A DNA stretch of 64,000 nt from an uncultured Bacteroidia bacterium (GCA_902778855.1 CACYZM010000017.1:21151-85150), one strand, 5' to 3'. Positions 7,391-16,068 are shown, counted from the first letter of the stretch. Program-made: numbers and translations. The notes: generated by a model from the letters alone, not told the origin.

Positions 7391-8299
7391 GTGAAAACGA
7401 AGGTCCATATCGACAAAAGACGCCTCCTCGGGTATATCGCGGGCATTACGGCGGGGGTGTCGTATGGGATGAATCCGCTGTTTGGGAAGGCGTTGATGGA
7501 GAGCGGGGTGCCGGTGATGGTGATGCTGTTTTTCCGGTATGGGTTTGCCGCCGTTTTTACGGCGATCCTGATGCTGGCCCGGAAAGAATCCTTCCGGGTG
7601 GGCAAACGGGAGATCGGCCTGCTGATCCTGCTGGGCCTGCTGTTCGCAGGAAGCAGCATCACGCTGTTTACTTCCTATGCCTATATCCCTTCGGGACTGG
7701 CCACGACGCTGGTTTATCTTTATCCGGTGTTCGTCGCCCTGATCATGGTTTTTCTTCGGATCTATCCCAGCTGGCAGACCTGGCTGTCGATCCTGGCTAC
7801 CTTTGCCGGCATCCTGCTGCTTTCAGCCCCGTCGGGCAATGCGGAAATCCGGCTGGCCGGCATCCTGCTGGCCATCGGGGCGGCGCTCTGCTACTCGTTC
7901 TACCTGGTCATCGTGAACCGGAGCAAACGCATCAAGAAGGTTTCGGAACAGACCCTTACACTCTACTCGCTGATCACCGGCGCCGTCCTCTTCGCCGTCA
8001 TCCTCGCCTTCCAGGGCGAGTATTTCCTCGAAGGCCTCGATACGCCGGCCGACTGGGGAATCCTGATGGGCCTGGCCATCGTCCCCACGATGATCGCCAC
8101 CCTCACCCTGGCCATCTCCTCCCGCTATATCGGCCCGACCAAGACCGCCATCCTCGGCGTCTTCGAGCCGCTCACGGCCATCCTCATCGGCACCCTCTTC
8201 TTCAGCGAGCCGCTGACGTTCAAAATGGCCCTCGGCATCGCCATCTGCGTGGCGGCCGTCGTCTTTATGATCCTGAAGCCCGGAAAGAAAAAGAATTGA
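7391..8299 (+). CDS. EamA/RhaT-family drug/metabolite transporter
   Basis: About 302 residues with ten hydrophobic segments arranged as two five-helix EamA repeats (first about residues 9-140, second about 150-295); the second repeat ends with the typical VFEPLTAILIG and FFSEPLT motif. The start is set at GTG 7391: it is the first in-frame start after the promoter TATCTTTG at 7361-7368, and the first ATG (7478) would remove the first helix. The family exports or exchanges small metabolites across the inner membrane; substrate cannot be told. Divergent from the Imm32-like gene. Confidence 0.8.
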   Translation: MKTKVHIDKRRLLGYIAGITAGVSYGMNPLFGKALMESGVPVMVMLFFRYGFAAVFTAILMLARKESFRVGKREIGLLILLGLLFAGSSITLFTSYAYIPSGLATTLVYLYPVFVALIMVFLRIYPSWQTWLSILATFAGILLLSAPSGNAEIRLAGILLAIGAALCYSFYLVIVNRSKRIKKVSEQTLTLYSLITGAVLFAVILAFQGEYFLEGLDTPADWGILMGLAIVPTMIATLTLAISSRYIGPTKTAILGVFEPLTAILIGTLFFSEPLTFKMALGIAICVAAVVFMILKPGKKKN

Positions 8300-8301
8300 G
8301 G

Positions 8302-8715
8302 CTACGAGAGCGCCTCGATCACGGCGACCCAATCGGTTTCGGGATCGAAACCGAACTTGTCGTCGATGCCCACGTTGAAATAAAGCTTCTTGCTGAAATC
8401 CTGGAAAGTTGAGTTGCCGACTTCCGGATTTTCGTTGAGATAGTCGAAATGGATGCCGTCCTGCGCGAAACGCTGCCGGTAGGCCTCCATCCGCTCGGGA
8501 TAGCAGCCGCTCCAGAGAATCAGACAGATGTCGTCGCGACTCGACATCAGCTGCAGCGCAGACCGGGCATACGGCATATAATCGTAGGTCTCTTCGTTCT
8601 GGTAGCAGGCGTGCAGGATCGTGTCGTGGATGTCCACCACGACGTAGATCTTCTCCCAGCCTTTCTCCTCCTTGCGCCGGAAGGCGGCTTCAAATGCTTT
8701 TGCGATGCTGCTCAT
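8302..8715 (-). CDS. small HAD-superfamily hydrolase-like protein
   Basis: A 137-residue protein with HAD features: motif I is VVDIHDTIL (residues 26-34, Asp28 and Asp31 spaced as DxxDT, slightly unusual against the canonical DxDxT), motif II is the strand-end LWSG, and motif IV is GIDDKFGFD near residue 120. It lacks a recognisable cap domain and is short for a phosphatase, similar to nucleotidase-like or BT0820-type proteins. Its minus-strand -7 box (8727-8720) is only four bases from the ATG at 8715, so its mRNA is probably leaderless. Convergent with the transporter (2-base gap). Confidence 0.7.
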   Translation of the reverse strand: MSSIAKAFEAAFRRKEEKGWEKIYVVVDIHDTILHACYQNEETYDYMPYARSALQLMSSRDDICLILWSGCYPERMEAYRQRFAQDGIHFDYLNENPEVGNSTFQDFSKKLYFNVGIDDKFGFDPETDWVAVIEALS

Positions 8716-8719
8716 AACA

Positions 8720-8756
8720 CAAAGATAGGAAAAAGCCGCGGAAATCACTATCTTCG
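8720..8756. promoter_or_regulatory. Back-to-back promoters with ultra-short leaders
   Basis: Minus-strand TATCTTTG (8727-8720) ends 4 bases before the HAD gene ATG at 8715; plus-strand TATCTTCG (8749-8756) ends 5 bases before the ATG at 8762. The two -7 boxes are 21 bases apart, so both transcripts must start at or next to their start codons. Confidence 0.7.
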
Positions 8757-8761
8757 CACTG

Positions 8762-9805
8762 ATGAATCCCGTTTCCGCCCGTCTGTTGAGCCAGCAGCTC
8801 GTCGCCCCCGAATTCAAAGATCCGGCGGACGTCGTCGCGTGGTTCGGCGCCATGCAGGCGCAGGAGTATAAGGCGATGCGCTGGGCCGTGGCGATGCGGA
8901 CGCGGAAGCCTTCGTTCAAGGCCTTCGAGAAAGCCTTCAACGAAGGCCGGATCATCCGCACGCACCTGCTGCGCACCACCTGGCAGCTGGTCGCGCGCGA
9001 AGATTTCCCCTGGATGCTGACACTCTGCCGCAACAAGGCCCTGGCCGGCCTGCGGGGCTGGATGCATGCCAATGGCATCGATATCCCCGACACCGAAAAA
9101 GGCCGCATCCAGGAACTGTTCGCCGAATATATGGCCGGGAAACGCTGCGTCCTCAAAGAGGATCTCGACCGGGCCCTGAAGGAGAAAGGCATCGCGATGG
9201 AAGACCATCGCCTGTCGTACCATCTCCGCCTCGCCGAGTTTGACGGCCTCGTCTGCTCCGGCGATCTCCACCCGACGAAACGCACCCTGGCGCTCGTCTC
9301 CGAAAAGGTCGGTCCGCAGCCAAAGCCAGCCCCGGACGAAGCACTCGCGCTCTTCGCCCGGAAGTACTTCCGCAGCCACTCCCCGGCCACGCTGGAAGAC
9401 TTCGTGTGGTGGTCGGGCCTCAACATCAGCGACTGCCGACGCGGCATCGCCGCCCTCGGCGACGAACTCGCCGTCGTCCGCCATAAAGGGAAGGAATTCT
9501 ATTGCCACCGTGACGCCCGCACCCGGGGCTTCCGCAGCGGAACGCTGCTGCTGATCCCGGCATTCGATGAATATCTCATCGGCTATAAGAGCCGCCACGT
9601 CGTCCTCCATCCGCACCATGCGGCCAAGGCCCACAACCAGTCGGGCCTGTTCTACAACGTCGTCGCCCTCGACGGAGAGATCGTGGGCAACTGGCACCCG
9701 GCAAAAGCTGACTGCGGCATCTCGATCTTCAAGGAAGGAGTTACCCTTCCGGAGGAAGCCCTCCGGAAGGAAATCAACCGCTTCCGGCTCGCCCAGAAAC
9801 GATAA
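8762..9805 (+). CDS. winged-helix DNA-binding protein, AlkZ/YcaQ-like (HTH_42)
   Basis: A 347-residue protein of the HTH_42 family, which includes the AlkZ and YcaQ DNA glycosylases that unhook interstrand crosslinks or remove bulky alkylated bases. It contains the characteristic Q-x-Q element as AMQAQEY near residues 31-37, three tandem winged-helix regions and a C-terminal beta-barrel-like part ending in NWHPAKAD. The Q-A-Q pattern fits a catalytic AlkZ-like subfamily, but activity is inference. ATG 8762 is chosen because the -7 box ends 5 bases upstream and no in-frame start lies before it. Stand-alone gene. Confidence 0.75.
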   Translation: MNPVSARLLSQQLVAPEFKDPADVVAWFGAMQAQEYKAMRWAVAMRTRKPSFKAFEKAFNEGRIIRTHLLRTTWQLVAREDFPWMLTLCRNKALAGLRGWMHANGIDIPDTEKGRIQELFAEYMAGKRCVLKEDLDRALKEKGIAMEDHRLSYHLRLAEFDGLVCSGDLHPTKRTLALVSEKVGPQPKPAPDEALALFARKYFRSHSPATLEDFVWWSGLNISDCRRGIAALGDELAVVRHKGKEFYCHRDARTRGFRSGTLLLIPAFDEYLIGYKSRHVVLHPHHAAKAHNQSGLFYNVVALDGEIVGNWHPAKADCGISIFKEGVTLPEEALRKEINRFRLAQKR

Positions 9806-9808
9806 GGC

Positions 9809-10468
9809 TTACTTGAGTTTTTGAAGAAACCGGCCCGTGTTGACGACGAACCGCGTGTGCGTGCCTTCGCCGATCAGCGTTTCGCCCTGACGGGCTTCCA
9901 GCCGGAACGTAAACTTCCGCCCTTCGGTGCGCTCCAGCACGGCCGTGGCCGTGACCTCGGCGCCGACGGGCGACGGGGCGAGATGCCGCAGGCAGATCTC
10001 GCCGCCCACCGTCGTGTCGCCGTCCTCCAGGATCGGCGCCACGGCCTCATAGGCGGCGTTCTCCATCAACGCCGCCAGCCGCGGCGTCGCCAGCACCGGC
10101 AGGCTGCCGGACCCCATCGCCCGGGCCGTGTCCTGCTCGGACACGACCAGCGCGCTGGTGTGCGTCAGCCCCGACGCGAACGCCACTTTCACGATCTCAT
10201 CGGGAATCCAGGCCTTGTAGAAACCCTGCTGGTTCTCCTTGGCCATCTCTTTCTCCAGCTCATCCATCAGCGGCTCCGCCGCATCGTTGAGCTTATTGTA
10301 GAGCGCCGGGCAGGACTCTTCCAGCACGGAATTGTAGATGTCGGGCTCCTGCTCCACCGCCCGCAGGAAATGGATCAGCGCGGCCACTTCCTCTTCGGAA
10401 AGGGCCAGCGGCTTCTCGCGATAGCGGCCGGTATAATATTCTTCGACCCGAAAGGTATAGTCTGCCAT
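9809..10468 (-). CDS. FlK-like hotdog thioesterase with N-terminal extension
   Basis: A 219-residue protein. Residues about 95-215 match the fluoroacetyl-CoA thioesterase FlK type hotdog fold: VSEQDTARAMGSG, TPRLAALMENAA, GDTTVGGEICLRH and RTEGRKFTF. FlK-family catalytic Glu and His have equivalents in MENAAYE and EICLRHLAP. The first about 90 residues are helical, charged and not recognised; they are absent from stand-alone FlK proteins. The gene is 11 bases after the stop of the GDPD fusion gene and is probably in the same operon. Acyl-CoA substrate unknown. Confidence 0.65.
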   Translation of the reverse strand: MADYTFRVEEYYTGRYREKPLALSEEEVAALIHFLRAVEQEPDIYNSVLEESCPALYNKLNDAAEPLMDELEKEMAKENQQGFYKAWIPDEIVKVAFASGLTHTSALVVSEQDTARAMGSGSLPVLATPRLAALMENAAYEAVAPILEDGDTTVGGEICLRHLAPSPVGAEVTATAVLERTEGRKFTFRLEARQGETLIGEGTHTRFVVNTGRFLQKLK

Positions 10469-10479
10469 AAAACGACGGA

Positions 10480-12165
10480 TCAGTGGCGGCCGAGTGACTC
10501 GAGATAACCGATCAGGAATTCCGGCCGGTCGGTCTGGATGATGGACGTGCCCAGATCGAGGATCGGGCCGTACACCGTGCCGGGATCGTCGGCCGCGAAG
10601 GCCGCATTGTCTTCATAGCCACCGCAGAGCGAGGCCCACAGCGTATTGACCCACAGCTTGGCGCCGGAGTCGAGAATCTTCGCGGCCACGCCCTTCGCGT
10701 TGTCGTTCAGATCGGTAAAGCAGAGCTCATAGGCCAGCTGCGGCTTGGGATCGGACACATAGCCCTGGAACAGCGGCGATTCGCCGTCCTGGGCGCCGCT
10801 GATGATGGGCATATACAGCAGGTTCCGGGGATGCGAAGCGAGCTTCTCCTTCACCTCCGGCCAGGGCTGGCCGCTCTTGATGAGGATCTGGTCGGTCACG
10901 CCCAGCTCCTCGGCCATGGCGAGCACCCGGTCGTAGTATTCGTAGCCCTGGTCCACATTCACCAGGATGCGGTCCTTGCACGCTTCGAGGGCCTGGCGCA
11001 ACGTCGGCATCTTGATGCCGGGGCACGGCTCGCCCTGGCTCGATTTCAGGCTGAGCGACAGGATCTGATCGTAGGTATAGTCGCTGATGCGGCCGTTGCC
11101 GGTCGTGCAGCGGTTGAGCGTATGGTCGTGGCTCAGCACCAGCACGCTGTCCTTGGTCTGCTTGAGATCGAGCTCGATCATATCGACGCCCATCCGGATG
11201 CACGACTCGATGGCCGGCAGCGAATTCTCGGGATTGTTGCGCCAGTCGCTGCGATGCGCCACCACCATCACATACTTGGAAGCCGGATCGTGGAGCGCCG
11301 CCAGGGACTTCTCTACTCGCCCCGTCTTGGGCGCCAGGGCGGCCTCGTCGGCGACCACATCGTTGAACGTGCGGAAGCCGTAGCCGCGCGCCCGCAGGGT
11401 ATCGATGATCTCGCCAAGATGGTTGTAAGGCCGCTCAACCTCCTGCTTCTCGGGATAGTTCATCGCGTGGATCAGCAGGATCAGGCCGTTGAGCCCTTCG
11501 GTCTCCTCCATCTCCCACAGGCGGTCGAGCATCTGGTCGATGGTCGTGTAGGAATCCATATCGGGCGTGGTCCAGTCGAGGCCGAAGAGCGGGCCGGCGG
11601 AAGGATTGAGCAACTTGTAGCCGAGGTTCTCGATGTTCTGGCGCGATTCGGCGTTGCAGGTCTCATACGGTGGAATCATCCAGTAGTACTGCTTCTTCTC
11701 CAGCCCGAAGCGTGCGAGCTGCGCCTCCATCTTCGCGAAATCCTTCGCCAGCGAGTCGGCCGTCACCAGCGTCTGGCCGTTCTCGCAGAGCACCAGATGC
11801 GCGTAGGAATGCGCCGAGAGATAGTGCCCCTCGTCGATGATCCGCCGGATGGGCTCTTCATACTGCGGCTGCGCGAAGCAGACGCCCGTGGGGAAGAACG
11901 AGCCCTTGACGCCCTTTTCCTTCAGCGTGTTGAGCACCGGCACGAGGCCGTCGAAATTCTCGAAATAGCCCTGGTCGTTTTCGCTGTAATGGGCCGTGAA
12001 CACGAGATAGACATTCTTTTCTTCGGGATTCACCCGACGCACGATGCCGCTGTCGTCATAGACGAAGACGGGTTCGTGGGTCTGGACCGGCTTGTTGCAG
12101 GCCGCGAGCAGAAAAGCCGCAGCGACGACCGTCGCCGCGCGCAACAGATTATTGATTCTTGTCAT
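10480..12165 (-). CDS. polysaccharide-deacetylase-like / glycerophosphodiester phosphodiesterase fusion lipoprotein
   Basis: About 561 residues from ATG 12165; lipobox LAAC shows envelope anchoring. Residues about 50-285 have an NodB/CE4-like fold (GVKGSFFPTG, then AHSYAH retaining the H-S-x-x-H metal pair), but the usual first motif with two Asp is replaced by FTAHYSEND, so catalysis is doubtful. Residues about 295-561 are a GDPD domain: VAHRSDWRNNPENS, IELDLKQTKDS and LSHDHTLNR give the catalytic His pair and metal-binding Glu/Asp. The start overlaps the stop of the upstream esterase by 17 bases. It may hydrolyse glycerophosphodiesters or teichoic-like glycans; the fusion is unusual. Confidence 0.75.
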   Translation of the reverse strand: MTRINNLLRAATVVAAAFLLAACNKPVQTHEPVFVYDDSGIVRRVNPEEKNVYLVFTAHYSENDQGYFENFDGLVPVLNTLKEKGVKGSFFPTGVCFAQPQYEEPIRRIIDEGHYLSAHSYAHLVLCENGQTLVTADSLAKDFAKMEAQLARFGLEKKQYYWMIPPYETCNAESRQNIENLGYKLLNPSAGPLFGLDWTTPDMDSYTTIDQMLDRLWEMEETEGLNGLILLIHAMNYPEKQEVERPYNHLGEIIDTLRARGYGFRTFNDVVADEAALAPKTGRVEKSLAALHDPASKYVMVVAHRSDWRNNPENSLPAIESCIRMGVDMIELDLKQTKDSVLVLSHDHTLNRCTTGNGRISDYTYDQILSLSLKSSQGEPCPGIKMPTLRQALEACKDRILVNVDQGYEYYDRVLAMAEELGVTDQILIKSGQPWPEVKEKLASHPRNLLYMPIISGAQDGESPLFQGYVSDPKPQLAYELCFTDLNDNAKGVAAKILDSGAKLWVNTLWASLCGGYEDNAAFAADDPGTVYGPILDLGTSIIQTDRPEFLIGYLESLGRH

Positions 12166-13829
12166 AAACAATGGATAAAGTTTCAGCGAGATAGTCGGCA
12201 ATGCGTTCGAGCCAGGTGTAGCTGCCGGTGCCGGGCGAGGCATACTCCTGGAAACAGTGCTTGCGCGTGGCCAGGATATGGAGTTCGCTCTGGACGCCCA
12301 TGGCGCGCATCTTTTCCCACACTTTCACGGAAAGCATCGGGGTGTCGGGGTCAGCGTCGCCATGCAGGAACAGCATCGGTGCGGTGCCGAGGTCGAAGGA
12401 GAATTCCGGCGGCATCGGTTCCGCGTCGTAGGCGGGATAGATGCCGATGCCCCACTGGACCTGGCAGGAAATCGTATCGCGCGCATCGATGGGCCGGTAG
12501 GCACGGTGGCGCGACGAAGTGACACCCATCAGGGTCAGATGACCGCCGGCGGAAGAGCCCATCAGGCCGATCTTGTTCGGATCGAGGCCGTAATCCGCGG
12601 CCTGGCTCCGCACCAGCCGGATGGCCCGCTGGAGGTCCTGCCACGCCGTGGTGTGCATAGACAGCCCCTTCGGGCGCGGGGTGCGGTATTTCATCGTGAC
12701 GACGGTGATTCCTTTCGCATTGAGATAGCGCCGCGCGGGCAGCACCTCGAAACTCCCGGGGCCGTTGCCCACGTAGTCACCGCCGGAGTAAATGATCTGG
12801 ATGGCATCGGTCGTCCGGTGCTCCGGAATGTACCATTCCAGATAAGGCGTGCACTGATGGTCCTGCGCATCAGGCATCCGGCCTTCCGGCCAGATGTTTT
12901 CCTTGTGGTAGCTTGTGGCGACCAAGTCTTCCGGAAAGCGCTCCTGCAAGCTGACTTCGGGCTCCAGCGGGCCCAGCCAGCCCATCTGCCGCATAAACTC
13001 CACGCCGCGCTCGAAGCCGAAGGCGCCGTGCCCCTTTCCGGGATACAGATGCAGCTCGACCGGCACGCCCATCTCGTGCAGCTTGCGGTAGACCAGCGTC
13101 GAGCCGTTCGGCGAATAGGGATCCAGGCCGCCGTGGTGCAGGCTCATCGGGCAGGTCTTCGCATCGAAGGGGAAGACGGCGCTCAACGCTACGTCGGTCC
13201 CGTAGCCATCGCGGGTGGCCGGCGTGCCGGTTTCGCCGTCGGTCGTCACATAGGCCGGCGCGTTGACGATGGCCCAGTTGATATGACAGGGAATATCGTC
13301 GTACCAGTCGATCTTCGGATAAGTTTCGGTCAGGGAGCCCGTCGCCAGCAAGAGTGCCAGATGCGAACCGGCCGACATCGAGACCACGCCGATCTTCTCC
13401 GGATCGAAACCCCGCGCGGCCGCCTGGCTGCGCACCAGCCGGACGGCCCGCTGCCTCCGGGCGCGGCGTGCGATACACGAAATTCACGCATTGCACGCCC
13501 AGGCGCGTCAATTCCTCTTTCCAATACTGGATCAGCCCCACATCGCAGCAGTTGACATACGCACCGCCCGAAATGAGGATCATACAAACATCCTTCTTCA
13601 CGTCGTCCGCCGGCGCCGGAAACCACTCGAGATACGGAATCCGATGCGCCTCCGGCAGAAACCCCGGCGCCTCAACCTCATCGGTCATCGCCGCAATCTG
13701 CCCCACCTGCGCATCCGGCATCCGCCCCGCCGGCCAAATATACTCCCGTTGCTGCGCCGCCAGTGGCAGGCAGGTCAAAACGAGAAGAAAACAAAGAAAC
13801 AAACGTCTGAAAGAGGTATGACCAAACAT
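12149..13829 (-). pseudogene. tandem-domain exported carbohydrate esterase, frameshifted
   Basis: Two reading frames join into one about 550-residue protein: a signal peptide and first hydrolase half (13829 to about 13455), then the rest of domain one and a complete second domain (about 13450 to 12149). Each domain starts with an IWPxGRMPDAQ element and has ISGG/YSGG, VYRTPRP/KYRTPRP, VRSQAA, a nucleophile elbow (SMSAGSH and GSSAGGH) and a late HGG/HGDAD strand, as in bacterial acetyl-xylan/feruloyl-like esterases. In domain one TPRPE runs straight to QRAVRLVRSQ, whereas domain two has about 12 more residues there, so a deletion not divisible by three has broken the frame. Promoter TAACTTTG is at 13857-13850 on the minus strand. 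A natural inactivation or an assembly error are both possible. Confidence 0.75.
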
Positions 13830-13886
13830 AGCCGCAACGGATTTATCTTCAAAGTTACGGATTATTTTGGAAATTCCGCTGCAAAG

Positions 13887-14027
13887 TGACCCCCTGCGTC
13901 CCTTCGCAAACTGACCCCCTCGTCCGCTTGAAAATGACCCCCTGGTCCTAAAGACGAAAACCCAATTTTAGATTCTGATGAAGGAAAAAGATAACGGGGG
14001 TCAATTAGGAGCGGATTGAGGGGGTCA
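13887..14027. mobile_element. IS21-like end repeats without transposase genes (remnant or MITE)
   Basis: Left side: three direct copies of TGACCCCCTsGTCC-type sequence at 13887, 13912 and 13935 (spacing 25 and 23). Right side: two inverted copies, GGGGGTCAATT at 13996 and 14020 (spacing 24). Multiple phased terminal repeats in opposite orientation are typical of IS21-family ends where IstA binds. Only about 50 bp separates the two sets and no istA/istB frame exists. Family assignment is inference from pattern. The remainder of 13830-14190 holds the two flanking promoters and nothing else recognised. Confidence 0.5.
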
Positions 14028-14152
14028 ATTTAGTGCGGATTCTCCAATAAACCACACAACCTCCTGTTATTCAGTTACTAAAAAATTGCTTTTTCGTCGG
14101 TTCGCTGTGGAATGTTTTGCGTTCCTTTGCAAGCATTGAATAATAGATATTA

Positions 14153-14184
14153 TTTGGAATTTGTTTACTAATTAGTTAACTTCG
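14153..14184 (+). promoter_or_regulatory. Toxin-antitoxin promoter with embedded palindromic operator
   Basis: TTTG (14153-14156), 20-base spacer, TAACTTCG (14177-14184), six bases before the ATG at 14191. The spacer ends with the perfect 10-bp palindrome ACTAATTAGT (14167-14176), well placed for autorepression by the XRE antitoxin. Confidence 0.65.
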
Positions 14185-14190
14185 TGCCGA

Positions 14191-14553
14191 ATGAAGAAGG
14201 AGTTTGTGAGACAGGTAGTCGTATTTGAGGATCACTTCAAGGAGTTCAGAAAGACACTAAACAAAGACACGCTCAAAAAGCTATATCAGGTGCTAACCTT
14301 AATAATGCTGGTGGAAGAAATTCCAGCGAAGTTTCTGAGAGCAATCGTGGGAAGAAAAGGACTCTTTGAGATACGAATAGAACACGGAAACGACATCTAT
14401 CGGGTATTCTGCTGCTTTGATGAAGACAAACTGTTAATCCTGTTCAATGGTTTCAAAAAGAAGACGCAAAAGACACCCGCAGAGCAATTGGATAAAGCAG
14501 AAGCCCTGATGAAGAAGTATTATGACCAGAAAAGCAACCGAACAAATGGATAA
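14191..14553 (+). CDS. higB: HigB/Gp49-like RelE-superfamily toxin
   Basis: A 120-residue basic protein of the phage-derived Gp49-like / HigB branch of RelE toxins, which cleave mRNA on the ribosome. The core is LRAIVGRKGLFEIRIEHG, then YRVFCCFDEDKLLILFNGFKKK with the usual C-terminal strand and T-x-x-Q/E-x-x-K-A helix (TPAEQLDKAEALMKKYY). Toxin precedes antitoxin, the order expected for HigBA. The last eight bases overlap the probable antitoxin start (ATGGATAA). The gene is A+T-richer than its surroundings and lies beside IS-like repeats, suggesting acquisition. Confidence 0.8.
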   Translation: MKKEFVRQVVVFEDHFKEFRKTLNKDTLKKLYQVLTLIMLVEEIPAKFLRAIVGRKGLFEIRIEHGNDIYRVFCCFDEDKLLILFNGFKKKTQKTPAEQLDKAEALMKKYYDQKSNRTNG

Positions 14554-14857
14554 GAAAGACCTCAAAAAGATGAATCTGACCCCCATCGAAGACCTCATTG
14601 AAGAGGACTTCGGTGCCGTGGGGACGGCGGAACGGGACCAGTTCGAGATGGAGTGCGATGTCTTCGTAATCGGCGAGCAGTTGAAGAATGAGCGCCTCAA
14701 AGCCGGTCTCACGCAAGAACAGTTGGCAGAGAAGATCGGCACCAAGAAGAGTTTCATCTCCCGAGTGGAGAGAGGCCACGCCGACATTCAGCTCTCTACC
14801 CTCGCCAAGTTATTTCGAGGGCTGGGACGCCAAGTACGCATACGAGTCCTCTTCTAG
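14546..14857 (+). CDS. higA: XRE-family antitoxin (HigA-like)
   Basis: About 103 residues from ATG 14546; an upstream in-frame ATG at 14522 would add eight residues, and I prefer 14546 because it gives the tight 8-base overlap common in such pairs. The C-terminal half is a helix-turn-helix of the Cro/CI type: LKNERLKAGLTQEQLAEKIG, then KSFISRVERG and LSTLAKLFRGLG. It should bind and neutralise HigB and repress the pair through the palindrome at 14167-14176. Convergent with the VWA-macro gene, 19 bases away. Confidence 0.8.
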   Translation: MDKKDLKKMNLTPIEDLIEEDFGAVGTAERDQFEMECDVFVIGEQLKNERLKAGLTQEQLAEKIGTKKSFISRVERGHADIQLSTLAKLFRGLGRQVRIRVLF

Positions 14858-14876
14858 GACATAGTTCTCGCCACCC

Positions 14877-15929
14877 CTACCCCAGCACCTCCCAAAACTC
14901 CTTCGGCAGAAACACATTCGGCAGATTGTAGGCGAGGCCGAAGAGCGGGGCGATTTGTTGGGCGGTGAAGCCGGCATTGCCGCAGCCGATGGGGGTGACG
15001 AGGAAAGTCTTTTCGGGATGTATGTCGGCGAAGCGGATGAATTCGTCGACTTCGCGGGCGATAGTTTCGAGGGAGGCGCCCATCGTGGGGATGGCGTAGC
15101 TGCGGCCTTGGAGACCACGGCCCTGGCCGTAGACGGCGCCGAAGCGTTTGAGGGCGAGGCGGGCGGCGCCGCCGTCGTGGTGACCGGCCGCGTTGCTGCC
15201 GAAGACGAAGATCTGGCCGTCGCGGAGGGAATCGATACGTGGCGGCGTCACACGGGTCAGGGCCTGGCGCGAAGCGAAGAAGTCGTCTTCAAAGTCGATC
15301 CGTTCGCCCGATGCCTGGGCTCGTCGCACTTTCTTATAGTATTCTCGGCGGCTGGAGTGGACCCGGTCCCACATCACCGATGAGCCCTCGATGGTGGCTT
15401 TGAAATCCATCGTGCACTTGATACCCAGGCCTTTGGCAGTCCGCGCGGAGTCCTGATTGGCTCCGATATAGGTGAAGACCCAGCCCTTGGCGGAGAGACT
15501 GTCCACCAGTTCTTTGATCATGGCGCCCGTGTAGTGGCGCGATGCGTTCTCATAGCCGTCGGTGACGATGGTAACCAGCACGTGGTCCCCTTCCTTCACC
15601 ACTTTCTGCAGACGGGTGATGGACTCCCCCATCGCGTCGTAAAGCGGAGTCATTCCGTACGGGTTGTACTGTTCCGGTTTGACGTCCTGCACGTTTTCGA
15701 TCTTCTGGTTGTCGATGATCAGCCGTACGTCGGGGCGGTCGCCGCCCTGGTCGAACGTGACGAAGCTGAGCATCTGGTTGTCGGCGGGGTTCTCTTTCTG
15801 CGCCTGACGGATGGTCTGGATGGTTTCATTGACACCGGTAAGCGCCTGTTCTCGAATGTCGTCCATGGACCCGCTTTCGTCCAGGACAATGAGATTGTAG
15901 ATACGCGTTTCTGCAGCTGTCTGGTTCAT
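14877..15929 (-). CDS. VWA domain - macro-like domain fusion protein
   Basis: A 350-residue cytoplasmic protein. Residues about 8-200 form a von Willebrand A domain with a complete MIDAS: D17-E-S-G-S21, Thr94 in GMTPLYDA and Asp124 in VTDGYEN. Residues about 232-348 form a compact macro-like domain: FVFGSNAAGHHDGGAA (243-258) and PIGCGNAG (313-320), positions that in macro domains contact ADP-ribose. The two are joined by a charged linker. It is divergent from an NrtR-like ADP-ribose-sensing regulator and shares palindromes with it, suggesting a role tied to NAD or ADP-ribose. No partner AAA ATPase is nearby. Exact function unknown. Confidence 0.75.
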   Translation of the reverse strand: MNQTAAETRIYNLIVLDESGSMDDIREQALTGVNETIQTIRQAQKENPADNQMLSFVTFDQGGDRPDVRLIIDNQKIENVQDVKPEQYNPYGMTPLYDAMGESITRLQKVVKEGDHVLVTIVTDGYENASRHYTGAMIKELVDSLSAKGWVFTYIGANQDSARTAKGLGIKCTMDFKATIEGSSVMWDRVHSSRREYYKKVRRAQASGERIDFEDDFFASRQALTRVTPPRIDSLRDGQIFVFGSNAAGHHDGGAARLALKRFGAVYGQGRGLQGRSYAIPTMGASLETIAREVDEFIRFADIHPEKTFLVTPIGCGNAGFTAQQIAPLFGLAYNLPNVFLPKEFWEVLG

Positions 15930-15942
15930 AACGATAAGGTTT

Positions 15943-16049
15943 TTGTGTAATTTTTACGCAAAGATAAGGGGCAAATTTCTATTCTCCAAATTTTTTGTGT
16001 AAAAAATACACATATTGCTTGCACGCGCGCCTGAATTACCTTATCTTTG
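15943..16049. promoter_or_regulatory. Divergent promoters with two palindromic operators
   Basis: Minus-strand TATCTTTG (15966-15959) faces the VWA-macro gene; plus-strand TTG-n20-TATCTTTG (16042-16049) faces the regulator. Palindrome 1 is TTGTGTAA-ttt-TTACGCAA (15943-15961), covering the start of the minus transcript. Palindrome 2 is TTGTGTAA-aaa-ATACACAT (15995-16013) and contains a perfect TGTGTA/TACACA pair. Both are 19 bp and start with the same half-site, so they are probable operators for the neighbouring NrtR-like protein. Confidence 0.65.
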
Positions 16050-16068
16050 CAGAAACAAAGCAGAACAA

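Noticed and set aside
12870..13440. Continuation of the first esterase frame to 12870
   Set aside because: Beyond the frameshift near 13450 the translation is arginine/glycine-rich shadow sequence, while the true protein continues in the other frame.
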